From positions 1-40,771 of the forward strand of contig PLMN01000027.1 of assembly GCA_003141555.1 (NCBI GenBank): a stretch of 40,771 bases of DNA, read 5' to 3'. The notes below the pieces were generated by a model. The model was not told the origin of the DNA. It saw only the letters and a program-made list of their open reading frames with translations, and ran no database searches. Of this stretch, positions 32,375 through 40,771 are shown piece after piece. The number at the start of each line of letters is the position of its first letter. Position 1 is the first letter of the stretch. The DNA is from Candidatus Aminicenantota bacterium. Its GTDB lineage: Bacteria > Acidobacteriota > Aminicenantia > Aminicenantales > UBA4085. The position numbers and the translations under genes are program-made.

Positions 32375-33741
32375 TTCGTCACATCGAGGAGCCGGCCGGC
32401 CCGGCCCAGGCTCAGATACGGTAGGGCGACCGTGGCGACATAGAGCGGATTATTGTTTTTCCCCGTGTCCGGGTTGAACCACTCCCAGGCTTCGGCCATG
32501 CCGTCCGGCCGCCTGTGGCTCTTGAGGAACCCGACGAAGTCGGCCGCCATCCGAGCCGCGGCCGGCCGGTCGACGAGGGCGATCGCGGCGATCGCCCAGC
32601 CGGACGGCGTCCCCCAGTAGCCGCCGTTCTGGTACTCTCCCAGCTTGACGATCGAGATCTGCCAGCCGCCTTGGAACATCCGGTCCGTGGTCAGGATCTG
32701 CCGGACGCAACCCTCGCGGACCGCCGTTTGCTCAAGGTAGGCGCGTCGCAGAGAAAGGGCGACCTTTCTCCCCGCGGGACCGTCCACGGCTCCGGCGGCG
32801 AGGGCATAGGCGCTGCCCCAGACGTCCGCCTGATCGCCCACGCCGGTCGCGGAATGGAGCCACCCCTCCGCCCCATCCGGGAATGCGCGGAAAAATGCCG
32901 CCGCGATCGCGGATTTGATCCGAGCAGCGTCGTCCCGGAAGCGCAGCGCCTTATCCGGACGGCCGGCCGCCCGAAACATCTCGCTCAATTGCCCGGCCGC
33001 AGCGAACTTGAGGACGGAGGGAAAGAGGAGCTTGCCGCTCTTGGACTCGGCGTCGCAGAACCCCCAGTCCTTGGCGTTTTCCGTTTCGACGTCGCCCGCG
33101 ACGACCAGGCCGGTCGCGGCGTCGCTCGAGGGGACGCGATAGATTTTTTCGCACAAATCGTCCAGCCGCTCTTCTCCGAAGGACGTCTTCAAGGCCGTTT
33201 GGAAGAGGGCGAGGTTGCCGGTCGCCTTCCAATGTCCGTAAACCATTCCGATGAAATAGAACGCATCGTCGAGCGGCGGATATTTTCCCCAGGGCGGCCC
33301 GCCCTGCTTGTCGCCCGAGTCGTAAATTCCGGAATAAAAAACGGGCTTGCCGTCGAAGTTGATGTGATCCGCGACTGAATAGGCCGGGACGACGACACCG
33401 GAGCGGATCAACCGGTCTTTGGGACCGGGCAGCGTCGAGACGATCAGCCGGATCCAGCCTTCGATCTCGGCCGCGGGGATAAAGTCGCCGCCGAGCATCA
33501 TCGCCGCGTCGCGGACCCAGAATGCCGGATAGCCCATGTTGCCGCCCGGGACGTGGAGGTCGTAAGGCGTGGTGTTCCGATACGAGCCCGACGCGCCGCC
33601 CGCAGGCAAACCGGCCGAGGCGACGATCAGCCGGGCTTGGTCCTTCCAAAAGGCTTCATCGGCCCGGGAAAGGAGGCCTTCCTCCCCGGCCGAGAGAGGG
33701 GCGGCAAGAGCTGCGGCCATCAGGACGAGGGGGATGATCAT
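32371..33741 (-). CDS. exported six-hairpin (alpha/alpha-barrel) glycosidase-like protein
   Basis: A 456-residue exported protein with signal peptide 1-19. The start at 33741 follows AAGGAG by seven bases; an ATG 36 bases upstream lacks a ribosome site. 'GGNMGYPAFWVRDAAMMLGG' near 65-84 (W-V-R-D) matches the first conserved helix pair of six-hairpin glycosidases. 'PLDDAFYFIGMVYGHW', 'DQADVWGSAYALA', 'YQNGGYWGTPSGWAIAAIAL' and 'AEAWEWFNPDTG' are spaced as in successive hairpins. Acidic residues in W-V-R-D and W-E-W are candidate catalysts. Substrate and GH family are not assignable from the sequence alone. It is upstream of, and coupled to, the patatin gene. Confidence 0.6.
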   Translation of the reverse strand: MIIPLVLMAAALAAPLSAGEEGLLSRADEAFWKDQARLIVASAGLPAGGASGSYRNTTPYDLHVPGGNMGYPAFWVRDAAMMLGGDFIPAAEIEGWIRLIVSTLPGPKDRLIRSGVVVPAYSVADHINFDGKPVFYSGIYDSGDKQGGPPWGKYPPLDDAFYFIGMVYGHWKATGNLALFQTALKTSFGEERLDDLCEKIYRVPSSDAATGLVVAGDVETENAKDWGFCDAESKSGKLLFPSVLKFAAAGQLSEMFRAAGRPDKALRFRDDAARIKSAIAAAFFRAFPDGAEGWLHSATGVGDQADVWGSAYALAAGAVDGPAGRKVALSLRRAYLEQTAVREGCVRQILTTDRMFQGGWQISIVKLGEYQNGGYWGTPSGWAIAAIALVDRPAAARMAADFVGFLKSHRRPDGMAEAWEWFNPDTGKNNNPLYVATVALPYLSLGRAGRLLDVTK

Positions 33742-33769
33742 GTTCGCACTCCTTTTCCGGCGCGGGGGC

Positions 33770-33871
33770 TCAGACATGCTTCAGCCGCAGGATCGTTGTT
33801 TGGCCCGCTGGCAGCCGATAGCGCGCGCAACCGGCCAAGGCGGAATCCCGGATGAATTGACGGCGGTTCAT
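33770..33871 (-). pseudogene. Tat signal-peptide remnant
   Basis: A 33-codon frame beginning M-N-R-R-Q-F-I-R-D-S-A-L-A-G, a classical twin-arginine leader start, which then degrades (C-A-R-Y-R-L-P-A-G-Q) and ends after L-K-H-V. No mature protein follows; the glycosidase-like gene begins 28 bases after its stop with its own Sec signal. I read it as the 5' end of a deleted gene, possibly the aminotransferase whose next segment survives at 31500-31408. Confidence 0.5.
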
Positions 33872-34167
33872 GCCCTGAGGATATCAGAGGACTTTCCCGG
33901 GACGCAAGACGGCGGGTGATGAAACAAGCCGGCGCGGCGGGCGGCGGCGCGATGACAAAGCGCGCCCGCGCTCTTCTATATAGGCAAATTTCCAATTCCA
34001 AAGGCGCCCCTAGTTTTAACGTTATAACCTAAACAATAACGGCCTCAGTGTAGGTTATGATTGAATAAAAATCTAAAAATCTCCTCGCGTTTCGAGGTTA
34101 CTTTATAATAATATATAAAGAGCGGTGGTTTTAATGTTAAAACATAACGCTTTCCGGCGCGGATAAA
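33872..34167. other. AT-rich intergenic region before the GT39-like gene
   Basis: From about 34005 the sequence turns sharply AT-rich compared with its surroundings. It holds two palindromic sites (34013-34028 and 34128-34143), an ATAACCTA/TAGGTTAT inverted pair (34023-34030 and 34051-34058), a CCTCG-CGTTT-CGAGG hairpin (34083-34097) and TATAAT (34104-34109), without a clear -35 box. No coding signal apart from the Tat remnant next door. Confidence 0.55.
34013..34143. promoter_or_regulatory. paired palindromic operator-like sites
   Basis: GTTTTAA-CG-TTATAAC (34013-34028) and GTTTTAA-TG-TTAAAAC (34128-34143) are two versions of one palindrome; similarity runs on for four more bases (17 of 20 identical). 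Centres are 115 bases apart, about eleven helical turns, so both sites face the same side of the DNA. They flank TATAAT at 34104, and the second lies just downstream of the predicted start of transcription. This fits a repressor that loops DNA to control the gene at 34168; the regulator is not in the window. Confidence 0.45.
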
Positions 34168-35877
34168 ATGGAAACGACCACGCCAGAAGAATACCGGCAA
34201 AGCCAAGAATCTCGGACAATCAGCCGGGCCATCATCGTCGCCCTTGGCGCCATGTTCTTCGGATACGCGGTTCTCCGCGCCCTGCGCGTCTCGCTGACGA
34301 TCGACGAGGCCATCACCTTCAACGAATATGTCAGCCGGGGCTTTGGGGGCCTCTTCCGGATCGACACGGCCAACAACCACATCCTCAACACCCTGTTGAC
34401 CTGGCTGACCACGCGGATCGCCGGAACGGGAGTATTTGCCCTCCGCCTCCCCAACCTCGCCAGCCACATCCTCTACCTCGTCTTTTCGGTCCGGCTTCTC
34501 GACCGGTACCTTCGCGGCGCCGCCGCGGTCGCCGGATTCGTCGTCCTGAACGCGAACCCCTACGTCCTCGAATTCTTTTCTCTGAGCCGAGGCTACGGGA
34601 TTTCGCTCGGGCTCCTGATGGCCTCCCTCTATTACCTCTTCCGCTTCATGGACGAGCTGAGGTCCGGCGAACCGCTCGCTTCAAGGACGCTGGCGAAGGC
34701 GCTCTGGACTGCGGGAGCGGCGGTCCTCGCCGACATGGCCCTTCTCTTCGTGTTCCTCGCGATCGCGGTCCTGGCCTTCGTCATCATCGCGATCCAAAGC
34801 CGGGCGGTCCGCAGGACGCCCCGAGCCGTCGAGCCGCCCCTCCGAACCCGGCGGCATCCCCTGCTCGCGGCCGGACTGGGCGTCCTTATCCTGTTGATCA
34901 ACGGTAGCAATCTTCTCCGCTGGAAAGGAGACGGCCCGTATCTTGTACGCCTCGGAGAGAGGGTTCTGATCGTCGTCCTGCTCTTCGGCCTTCTCGGGCT
35001 GGCCCTTCGGGCGGCCGGCCGGCTCGGGGCCCGGCTTCATCTCATCGCGCCGGGCCTGTCACGGGTTCTCTTGGGTGGGATATGGATCCTGGCGGCCTTC
35101 GTCGCCGTTCCGATCTATTTCCTGCATTCCGGCGAAGAGCTGTATTGGGGCGGGAAGATCGGCTTTTTCCATGATACCTTGCTGGGCCTCATCCAGGACG
35201 TTCTCTATGGACATTCCTACATGTCCGGCCAGGAGTATGTCGTTTTCGGCCTCCTTGCCGGCGTCGTCATCCTATTCCTGGTCGCGGCCCTGATCAATCG
35301 CCCGATCCGCCGATTCACGTCAAGCGGACCGGCTTTCGCCCTCCTCGCTCTCATTCTCGCCACGTGGGGCTTCTTCATGGGAGAACGCCCCTTTTTCGGA
35401 CTGCCCTATCTGTTGGGCCGAACGGCGATATTCTTCGTGCCCCTCGCGGCGCTGTCATTCATCTTCGCCCTCAACTCATTCCAGGCCCATCCGCGCCTCC
35501 GGCCCGCCGTGATCGGGATTCTCGCCGCGGCCGCCATGATCGTGGTTGTTCATTTCACCCTGTCCGCGAACACGTCGTTCGCCTCCGAATGGATGCCGGA
35601 CGCCGACAACAAAGCCGTGATCTCGGACCTTCTAGCCCTGCGAGACAAGATCGGCTCTCCCGATCGAACCGTGGCTCTGGCCGTTCGCTGGCAATCCTAT
35701 CCCGCGCTCCGCTATTACGTGCGGCAAGAGCGCCTGTCCTGGTTGAAGCTGGGAATCATCCCGGGCACGGAAGGTTGCGACGCCTATTATCTGGACGAAG
35801 CGTTCGATCCCCGCCGGATGGTGCTCCTCAAGAGCTATCCCCTCTCGGGTCATATCCTGGTCACTCCCCAGCAATGA
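34168..35877 (+). CDS. GT39/ArnT-like membrane glycosyltransferase
   Basis: A 569-residue polytopic protein with about ten to twelve transmembrane helices, of the GT-C fold family that transfers sugars from polyprenyl-phosphate donors outside the inner membrane. 'LTIDEAITFNEYVSRGF' (about 43-59) contains the catalytic-type D-E in the first periplasmic loop. 'TANNHILNTLLTWL' (about 67-80) and 'ALRLPNLASHILYL' follow exactly as in this family. The C-terminal part is a soluble periplasmic domain. The acceptor (lipid A, protein or other) cannot be told. The ribosome site is weak. Upstream DNA is AT-rich with operator-like palindromes. Confidence 0.75.
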   Translation: METTTPEEYRQSQESRTISRAIIVALGAMFFGYAVLRALRVSLTIDEAITFNEYVSRGFGGLFRIDTANNHILNTLLTWLTTRIAGTGVFALRLPNLASHILYLVFSVRLLDRYLRGAAAVAGFVVLNANPYVLEFFSLSRGYGISLGLLMASLYYLFRFMDELRSGEPLASRTLAKALWTAGAAVLADMALLFVFLAIAVLAFVIIAIQSRAVRRTPRAVEPPLRTRRHPLLAAGLGVLILLINGSNLLRWKGDGPYLVRLGERVLIVVLLFGLLGLALRAAGRLGARLHLIAPGLSRVLLGGIWILAAFVAVPIYFLHSGEELYWGGKIGFFHDTLLGLIQDVLYGHSYMSGQEYVVFGLLAGVVILFLVAALINRPIRRFTSSGPAFALLALILATWGFFMGERPFFGLPYLLGRTAIFFVPLAALSFIFALNSFQAHPRLRPAVIGILAAAAMIVVVHFTLSANTSFASEWMPDADNKAVISDLLALRDKIGSPDRTVALAVRWQSYPALRYYVRQERLSWLKLGIIPGTEGCDAYYLDEAFDPRRMVLLKSYPLSGHILVTPQQ

Positions 35878-35967
35878 GGGGCGGGGACTCGAGGGGCGCC
35901 CGGCTCGCGCGCCGGTGATTATTTTGTCCGATAGCGGCCGGGTTCGTCGAAAAACGTCTCGTTTCGT

Positions 35968-36693
35968 TTATCGATATGCTCCCGCAAAATCCATCACGCA
36001 CATATGCCCATAGACGGAATGCGTTCCAACGGAAACACCCACGAACTTGAAACGGGCGTCGAGCAGGTTCATCCTATGTCCCCGCGAAGGCGCTCCGTCG
36101 TCGATCAGCAGCGAAATCACGATTCTTCGGGGGACTCCGTTACCATAGTCGATATTTTCTACCGCAGCTATGTCCCATTTCCCGTATCGGCCTATTCTAT
36201 CGATGGGAGTTGAGTTGTCGCTCCCGATGTGTCCGATCGCCCCCGTCATAGCCTGGTCCTTGACATGAGCCCGCGCGGCAAGGGCGAGCCCCTTCGCCGG
36301 GGACAGAGGGGAAACGGGCTTTGCGGCTTGAAGCGCGCCGATACATTCCTCCAAGGCGGATGCTCCTTCATGGGTCAAAATGGCGATCTCGCCGGGATAT
36401 TGGAGGAGCGTCCGGTCATAGAGCGATCGAAGCGGCACAAGGAAGCGGCGGGCATATTCCGCCGGGTTGGTCCGGACCATGTTGATTTCGATGATAACTT
36501 GGCCCTCAATCTCCGTCAGGTATTCGGCGGCTACCGGCGTGGATTCTTGGCCTTCGGCGCGACTGGCCAATGGAGGCACGAAGCGATGGACCTCCAACTG
36601 GGGGCGAAGTGCGGGCCCGCAAGAGACCGACAGGGCGAGAGCGATGAGAACGCTACCACGCTCTTTATGCATCGGCAACCTTGAAGACACCAT
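35968..36693 (-). CDS. CAP-domain (SCP/PR-1-like) lipoprotein
   Basis: A 241-residue extracytoplasmic protein. The leader 'SVLIALALSVSC' is a lipobox ending in Cys, so the protein is probably a lipoprotein. The CAP domain shows 'EINMVRTNPAEYA' (first helix), 'LALAARAHVKDQAMTGAIGHIGSD' with the conserved His, 'VENIDYGN' (the E-N-I block) and 'GHRMNLLDARFKFVGVSV' (last block with His). Bacterial CAP proteins often act at the envelope or bind lipids; some have peptidase-like sites. AGGAGG lies two bases before the first ATG and five before a GTG next to it; an ATG at 36672 is also possible. It is divergent from the GGDEF fusion. Confidence 0.85.
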   Translation of the reverse strand: MVSSRLPMHKERGSVLIALALSVSCGPALRPQLEVHRFVPPLASRAEGQESTPVAAEYLTEIEGQVIIEINMVRTNPAEYARRFLVPLRSLYDRTLLQYPGEIAILTHEGASALEECIGALQAAKPVSPLSPAKGLALAARAHVKDQAMTGAIGHIGSDNSTPIDRIGRYGKWDIAAVENIDYGNGVPRRIVISLLIDDGAPSRGHRMNLLDARFKFVGVSVGTHSVYGHMCVMDFAGAYR

Positions 36694-36735
36694 ACCCTCC
36701 TAGGCTCGAACCGCCCTTTTTGCGGGCTGGCCGAC

Positions 36736-36764
36736 ATCATACTTCAAGGACCATACAAAACCAA
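36736..36764 (-). promoter_or_regulatory. promoter of CAP lipoprotein gene
   Basis: On the minus strand TTGGTT (36764-36759), 17 bases, TATGAT (36741-36736). Confidence 0.45.
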
Positions 36765-36780
36765 CCGCGACCGGGTTTTC

Positions 36781-36810
36781 TTGACACGTATGGCCGGCCG
36801 GGAATAGTAT
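36781..36810 (+). promoter_or_regulatory. promoter of GGDEF-fusion gene
   Basis: TTGACA (36781-36786), 18 bases, TAGTAT (36805-36810); initiation close to 36817 leaves a very short leader with a GGGGGG ribosome site before the ATG at 36827. Confidence 0.55.
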
Positions 36811-36826
36811 TTTCTTAACAGGGGGG

Positions 36827-38731
36827 ATGGTGGTTCAAAAAAGATCGCCGGCGAATCCAAAGAGCGGACACCTGAGGAAGAGGCTTTTAACCCTGATTTC
36901 TTCCGCGGTCGAACAAGACAAGGGGTTGAAAAAAGCCCTCCGGATGATCCAGCCGGTTTTTAAATTCAACGGCGTCGTCGCGCTTCATTTCAATGAACAG
37001 GATAATTCTTTCCGGATCATCGAGCAGACCGGCCTGACAACGAAACAACGTCGGGGCTTAAATACCATACTTACCTGTGTCTCCGACTTTGTAAGCCAAA
37101 GCAAGAAAACCCGCCGCCTCACCAGAAGCAACGGCGCCGTTATCATTTTCACGGAAAGCGAGGTTCGGAGAAACGGAATCCATTCGGTTTTTCTGTATTT
37201 CCTCGTCAAATCCGATCGAGTCATCGGCGCCCTGGTCTTTTGCCGGAACGAAGGTCAGTTCGATAAAGCCTCCTTCAAAATATTGGATTCCATCGCTTCC
37301 CTTATGGCCCTCCTCGTCGAAAACAAATTTTATAAGGAAAAAGCGCGCAGCATCGCCGGTTTCGTCAATCTTGACGGACTGACGGGACTCTACAACCATC
37401 GATATTTCCAAGAAAACCTCTCCAATGAACTGCTCAAATCCCAGCGGTTCAATTATCCGGTCTCGCTCTTGATGATCGACGTCGACCATTTCAAGAACTA
37501 CAACGACAAATACGGTCATCCCCAAGGCGATTCCGTATTGAAGGAGATTACGAGGATCGCGAAGGAGACCATCCGGGCGTATGACGTCCCGACCCGATAC
37601 GGCGGCGATGAGTTCGCGGTGATCCTGCCCTATGCCGACCATGATCAGGCTCTGCGGGTGGCGGAGCGCGTCAGAAAAAGCGTGGGGGCCCGAATGTTCC
37701 CGGGCCGGGGCGTTCACGAGCGGCTGCGGTTGACGGTGAGCATCGGGGTGGCCACCTACCCCATCAACGCAAAAGCCAAGACCGATCTGATCGACAGGGC
37801 GGATCAGGCGCTGTATCTGGCCAAGTCGGAAGGACGCAATAGAGTTTGCCTGTCGCTGGCCAGCTCCTCGGATCTTATCAGAGTCGGATTTTGTCCGTCC
37901 GCGTTCACGAGCTCGTATTACGGGGATATCCAGGCGGGATTGGAAGACGTGATCAAGGAAATCAAGAGAATCGAATTATCGGTTCGCGCGCCGGAACAGG
38001 AATCCGATTACCATATGCTGAAGCGAATTTTCCAATACTTCGCGGACGAGAAACTGGACGCGGTGGCGGTCTGCACCCAGTCCAAGAAGGCCATCCAAGA
38101 CCTGAAAATTCTGCACCAAGCCAAAATCCCCGTATTCTTTTTCAACGTCCCTGAAGAAATCGCTGATCGCACGATCTGCTCGTACGTGGGGTATGACCAG
38201 CGGGAAGCCGGGAGAACCGTGGGGAGGTATCTGGCAAGGCTTATAAGACGAAAAGGGAAAATCGGCCTTCTGGAAGGGCTCCCGGAGCCGACGAACCGAC
38301 AAAGAGTGGCCGGATTCAGGGAAGCGATCCAGGCGAATCCGGGGATGAGTATCATCGCCGCGGAACGAGCCGATTGGGTACGGAGCAAGGCCCAGACGGT
38401 GACGGAGCGCATCCTGAAGCAACATGGAGATCTCGACGCGATTTTCGCGGTCAACGACGAGATGGCCTTGGGCGCGATCGAGGCGGCGAAGGCCATGGGC
38501 AAGCTGAATGAGATCTTTATTATCGGACTCGACGGGACCAAAGAGGCGCTTGAGTCGATCAGAGACGGCCGGCTTACGGCGACGCTGAATACCAACCCGC
38601 GCGAAATGGGCCGAATCCTGTTGCGGACGATCGTTCGCGGCCTCATCAAGGAAGAAAAGATCGACAGTCAGATCCTATCGCCGATCAACATCGTGGACTT
38701 GGAAAACGTCGATCAGGCGATGAACCCTTAA
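36827..38731 (+). CDS. GAF-like - GGDEF diguanylate cyclase - periplasmic-binding-protein fusion
   Basis: A 634-residue protein with no signal peptide or transmembrane helix, hence cytoplasmic. Residues about 15-170 look like a GAF-type sensor ('FKFNGVVALHFNEQ', 'VIGALVFCR', 'LDSIASLMALLVENK'). The GGDEF domain spans about 180-345: D218 binds metal, G259-G-D-E-F263 is an intact active site, and R250-A-Y-D253 five residues before it is the inhibitory I-site, so c-di-GMP synthesis with product feedback is expected. Residues about 350-634 match type-1 periplasmic sugar-binding / LacI-type ligand domains ('AKIPVFFFNVPE', 'YVGYDQREAGRTVG', 'DAIFAVNDEMALGAIEAAK', 'IFIIGLDGTKEAL', 'DGRLTATLNTNP'). 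The order suggests a small ligand in the cytoplasm controls the cyclase. This is unusual, since such domains normally sit outside. Confidence 0.9.
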   Translation: MVVQKRSPANPKSGHLRKRLLTLISSAVEQDKGLKKALRMIQPVFKFNGVVALHFNEQDNSFRIIEQTGLTTKQRRGLNTILTCVSDFVSQSKKTRRLTRSNGAVIIFTESEVRRNGIHSVFLYFLVKSDRVIGALVFCRNEGQFDKASFKILDSIASLMALLVENKFYKEKARSIAGFVNLDGLTGLYNHRYFQENLSNELLKSQRFNYPVSLLMIDVDHFKNYNDKYGHPQGDSVLKEITRIAKETIRAYDVPTRYGGDEFAVILPYADHDQALRVAERVRKSVGARMFPGRGVHERLRLTVSIGVATYPINAKAKTDLIDRADQALYLAKSEGRNRVCLSLASSSDLIRVGFCPSAFTSSYYGDIQAGLEDVIKEIKRIELSVRAPEQESDYHMLKRIFQYFADEKLDAVAVCTQSKKAIQDLKILHQAKIPVFFFNVPEEIADRTICSYVGYDQREAGRTVGRYLARLIRRKGKIGLLEGLPEPTNRQRVAGFREAIQANPGMSIIAAERADWVRSKAQTVTERILKQHGDLDAIFAVNDEMALGAIEAAKAMGKLNEIFIIGLDGTKEALESIRDGRLTATLNTNPREMGRILLRTIVRGLIKEEKIDSQILSPINIVDLENVDQAMNP

Positions 38732-38782
38732 GCCGAGAACGGCCTCTCAGACAGCAAATCCTCTCGTAGAGACGCCGATGCC

Positions 38783-38822
38783 AAAAAAAAGGGCGGACCT
38801 CCCCTTGCGGAGAGATCCGCCC
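38783..38822 (-). terminator. intrinsic terminator of RRM gene 3
   Basis: On the minus strand a long stem (GGGCGGA...TCCGCCC closing, then CTC/GAG and CC/GG with single mismatches, at 38822-38791) with a GCAA loop is followed by eight U residues (38790-38783). Confidence 0.85.
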
Positions 38823-38903
38823 GATTGTCCTTGGTTGAAGAACGGGTCCGCGCTTCCGGCGATATCACCGGAGGCCGGTTCCGCGTTCCGCGGACGCGTC
38901 CGG

Positions 38904-39194
38904 TCAGAACCGGTTGCGGCCGCCGCCGAATCCGCCGCCGCGCGGGCTGTCGGTCTTGGGCTTGGCTTCGTTGACCTTGAGGGCCCGGCCCTTGAGTTCG
39001 ACGCCGTTGACCGCCCCGATGGCCTTCATGGCCTCTTCCCGGTTCGGCATCTCGACGAAGCCAAAACCGCGGGACTGGCCGGTGAGCTTGTCCGTGATGA
39101 CGGCGGCCTTTTCGACCATCCCGTGGGCCTGGAAAGCCCCGCGGAGATCTTCCTCGGTCACGTTGAACGACAGGTTTCCAACATAGATATTCAA
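38904..39194 (-). CDS. RRM-domain RNA-binding protein, paralogue 3
   Basis: A 96-residue single-RRM protein with RNP2 'IYVGNL' (3-8) and RNP1 'RGFGFVEM' (42-49), and a Gly/Arg tail ('SPRGGGFGGGRNRF'). It is very close to the two paralogues 17.5 kb away. The start codon is TTG, where both paralogues use ATG, but it has the best ribosome site (AAAGGAGACGAGT). It lies between the 5S rRNA gene and a strong terminator, has its own leader with the conserved element (39195-39318), and might also receive read-through from the rRNA operon. Confidence 0.9.
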   Translation of the reverse strand: MNIYVGNLSFNVTEEDLRGAFQAHGMVEKAAVITDKLTGQSRGFGFVEMPNREEAMKAIGAVNGVELKGRALKVNEAKPKTDSPRGGGFGGGRNRF

Positions 39195-39318
39195 ACTCGT
39201 CTCCTTTGACGAAGGATTCGCCGGACATCCATCCGGTCGAACCTTTAAAGCATCGAGCGAAATAAAGGAGAAGAGTAGGTCGTCGACGGTCTGGGCCGGT
39301 GCCCACGGTTCCTTTATT
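39195..39318 (-). promoter_or_regulatory. structured 5' leader of RRM gene 3
   Basis: AATAAAGGA (39318-39310) pairs perfectly with TCCTTTATT (39269-39261) across 40 bases. The second arm, ACTCTTCTCCTTT (39276-39264), is complementary at 12 of 13 positions to the ribosome site AAAGGAGACGAGT (39207-39195) just before the TTG start. The loop sequence is unlike that of the other two leaders, while both arms are kept. Confidence 0.65.
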
Positions 39319-39376
39319 CGTTTCGGCTGCGACGGAGTGGGGCGCCTATGGCGCCTTCTCCGGTTTTCTCTTCATA

Positions 39377-39407
39377 AAGAAAAAGGGCCGGCTTTAAACC
39401 TGACCCT
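39377..39407 (-). terminator. terminator of rRNA operon
   Basis: On the minus strand about 25 bases after the 5S gene: AGGGTCAGG, short A/T loop, CCGGCCCT (stem with one wobble and one mismatch) followed by TTTTTCTTTA. Confidence 0.65.
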
Positions 39408-39430
39408 CTGTCTTTTGCGGAAAAAATGAA

Positions 39431-39546
39431 CCCGGCAACGTCCTACTCTCCCACAAGGCTGCCCTTGCAGTACCATCGGCACCCTAGGGCTTAGCTTCCG
39501 TGTTCGGAATGGAAACGGGCGTCTCCCCTACGTCATGGTTGCCGGG
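39431..39546 (-). rRNA. rrf: 5S ribosomal RNA
   Basis: A 116-base 5S gene on the minus strand. The ends CCCGGCAAC (39431-39439) and GTTGCCGGG (to 39546) form helix I, and the interior has the usual conserved blocks (for example the complement of CCTACTCTCCCAC and of GTTCGGAATGG). It lies about 100 bases after the 3' end of 23S in normal order. Confidence 0.95.
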
Positions 39547-39650
39547 ATTTAATGCAATCCCAGAAAAATTTAAAGCAATCGATAGATGAAGGAAACCGGA
39601 TTTCCGACCGAATTCCTTCTGCGGCAAGTTTTTGTCGAGAATAAACTTTA

Positions 39651-40771
<1,121 letters not shown>

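Overview
The window reads as chromosomal DNA of a GC-rich, diderm (Gram-negative type) bacterium. Outer-membrane-barrel-like proteins, a lipoprotein, a type IV pilus tip operon, many exported hydrolases and a Tat-type signal remnant support this. The mix (S9 peptidase, GGT-like enzyme, HExxHxxGxxH zinc protease, membrane-fused spermidine-synthase-like protein, three tiny RRM proteins) recalls Acidobacteriota or Candidatus Aminicenantes; that assignment is inference.

Layout. 1-1.9 kb: an AT-rich AbiEi/AbiEii toxin-antitoxin pair, probably acquired. 1.9-6.7 kb: a GGT-family enzyme, a small Cys-rich protein, and two minus-strand genes (tag and a PLP decarboxylase), each preceded by a copy of one composite repeat that seems to carry a ready-made promoter for leaderless transcription. 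6.8-13.2 kb: esterase plus membrane spermidine-synthase-like protein, convergent with an S9 peptidase. 13.5-20.5 kb: a tightly overlapping operon for minor pilins (FimT, PilV, PilW and PilX types), a 1209-residue PilY1-type adhesin and a coiled-coil exported protein. 20.6-21.8 kb: two RRM RNA-binding proteins with a small basic protein between them. 21.9-27.6 kb: a zinc metalloprotease, a diacylglycerol-kinase/acyltransferase lipid pair and an MFS exporter. 27.7-36.7 kb: accessory genes (DUF3788, membrane proteins, two barrel-like proteins, patatin, glycosidase-like protein, GT39-like protein, CAP lipoprotein) interspersed with gene remnants. 36.8-38.7 kb: an unusual GAF-GGDEF-periplasmic-binding-protein fusion. 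38.9-40.8 kb: a third RRM gene, then 5S and the 3' part of 23S rRNA, all on the minus strand.

Most notable signals: (1) all three RRM genes have a long leader with a pyrimidine-rich arm that can pair either with an upstream A/G-rich arm or with the gene's own Shine-Dalgarno and start region, a candidate two-state translational switch; (2) a repeat family whose copies place an identical promoter geometry 9 nt before the ATG of two unrelated genes, with a hairpin supported by compensatory changes; (3) the cytoplasmic diguanylate cyclase fused to a sugar-binding-protein-like domain; (4) several short remnants (MFS N-terminus, class-V aminotransferase piece, Tat signal, barrel C-terminus) that record gene loss and rearrangement between 27 and 34 kb.
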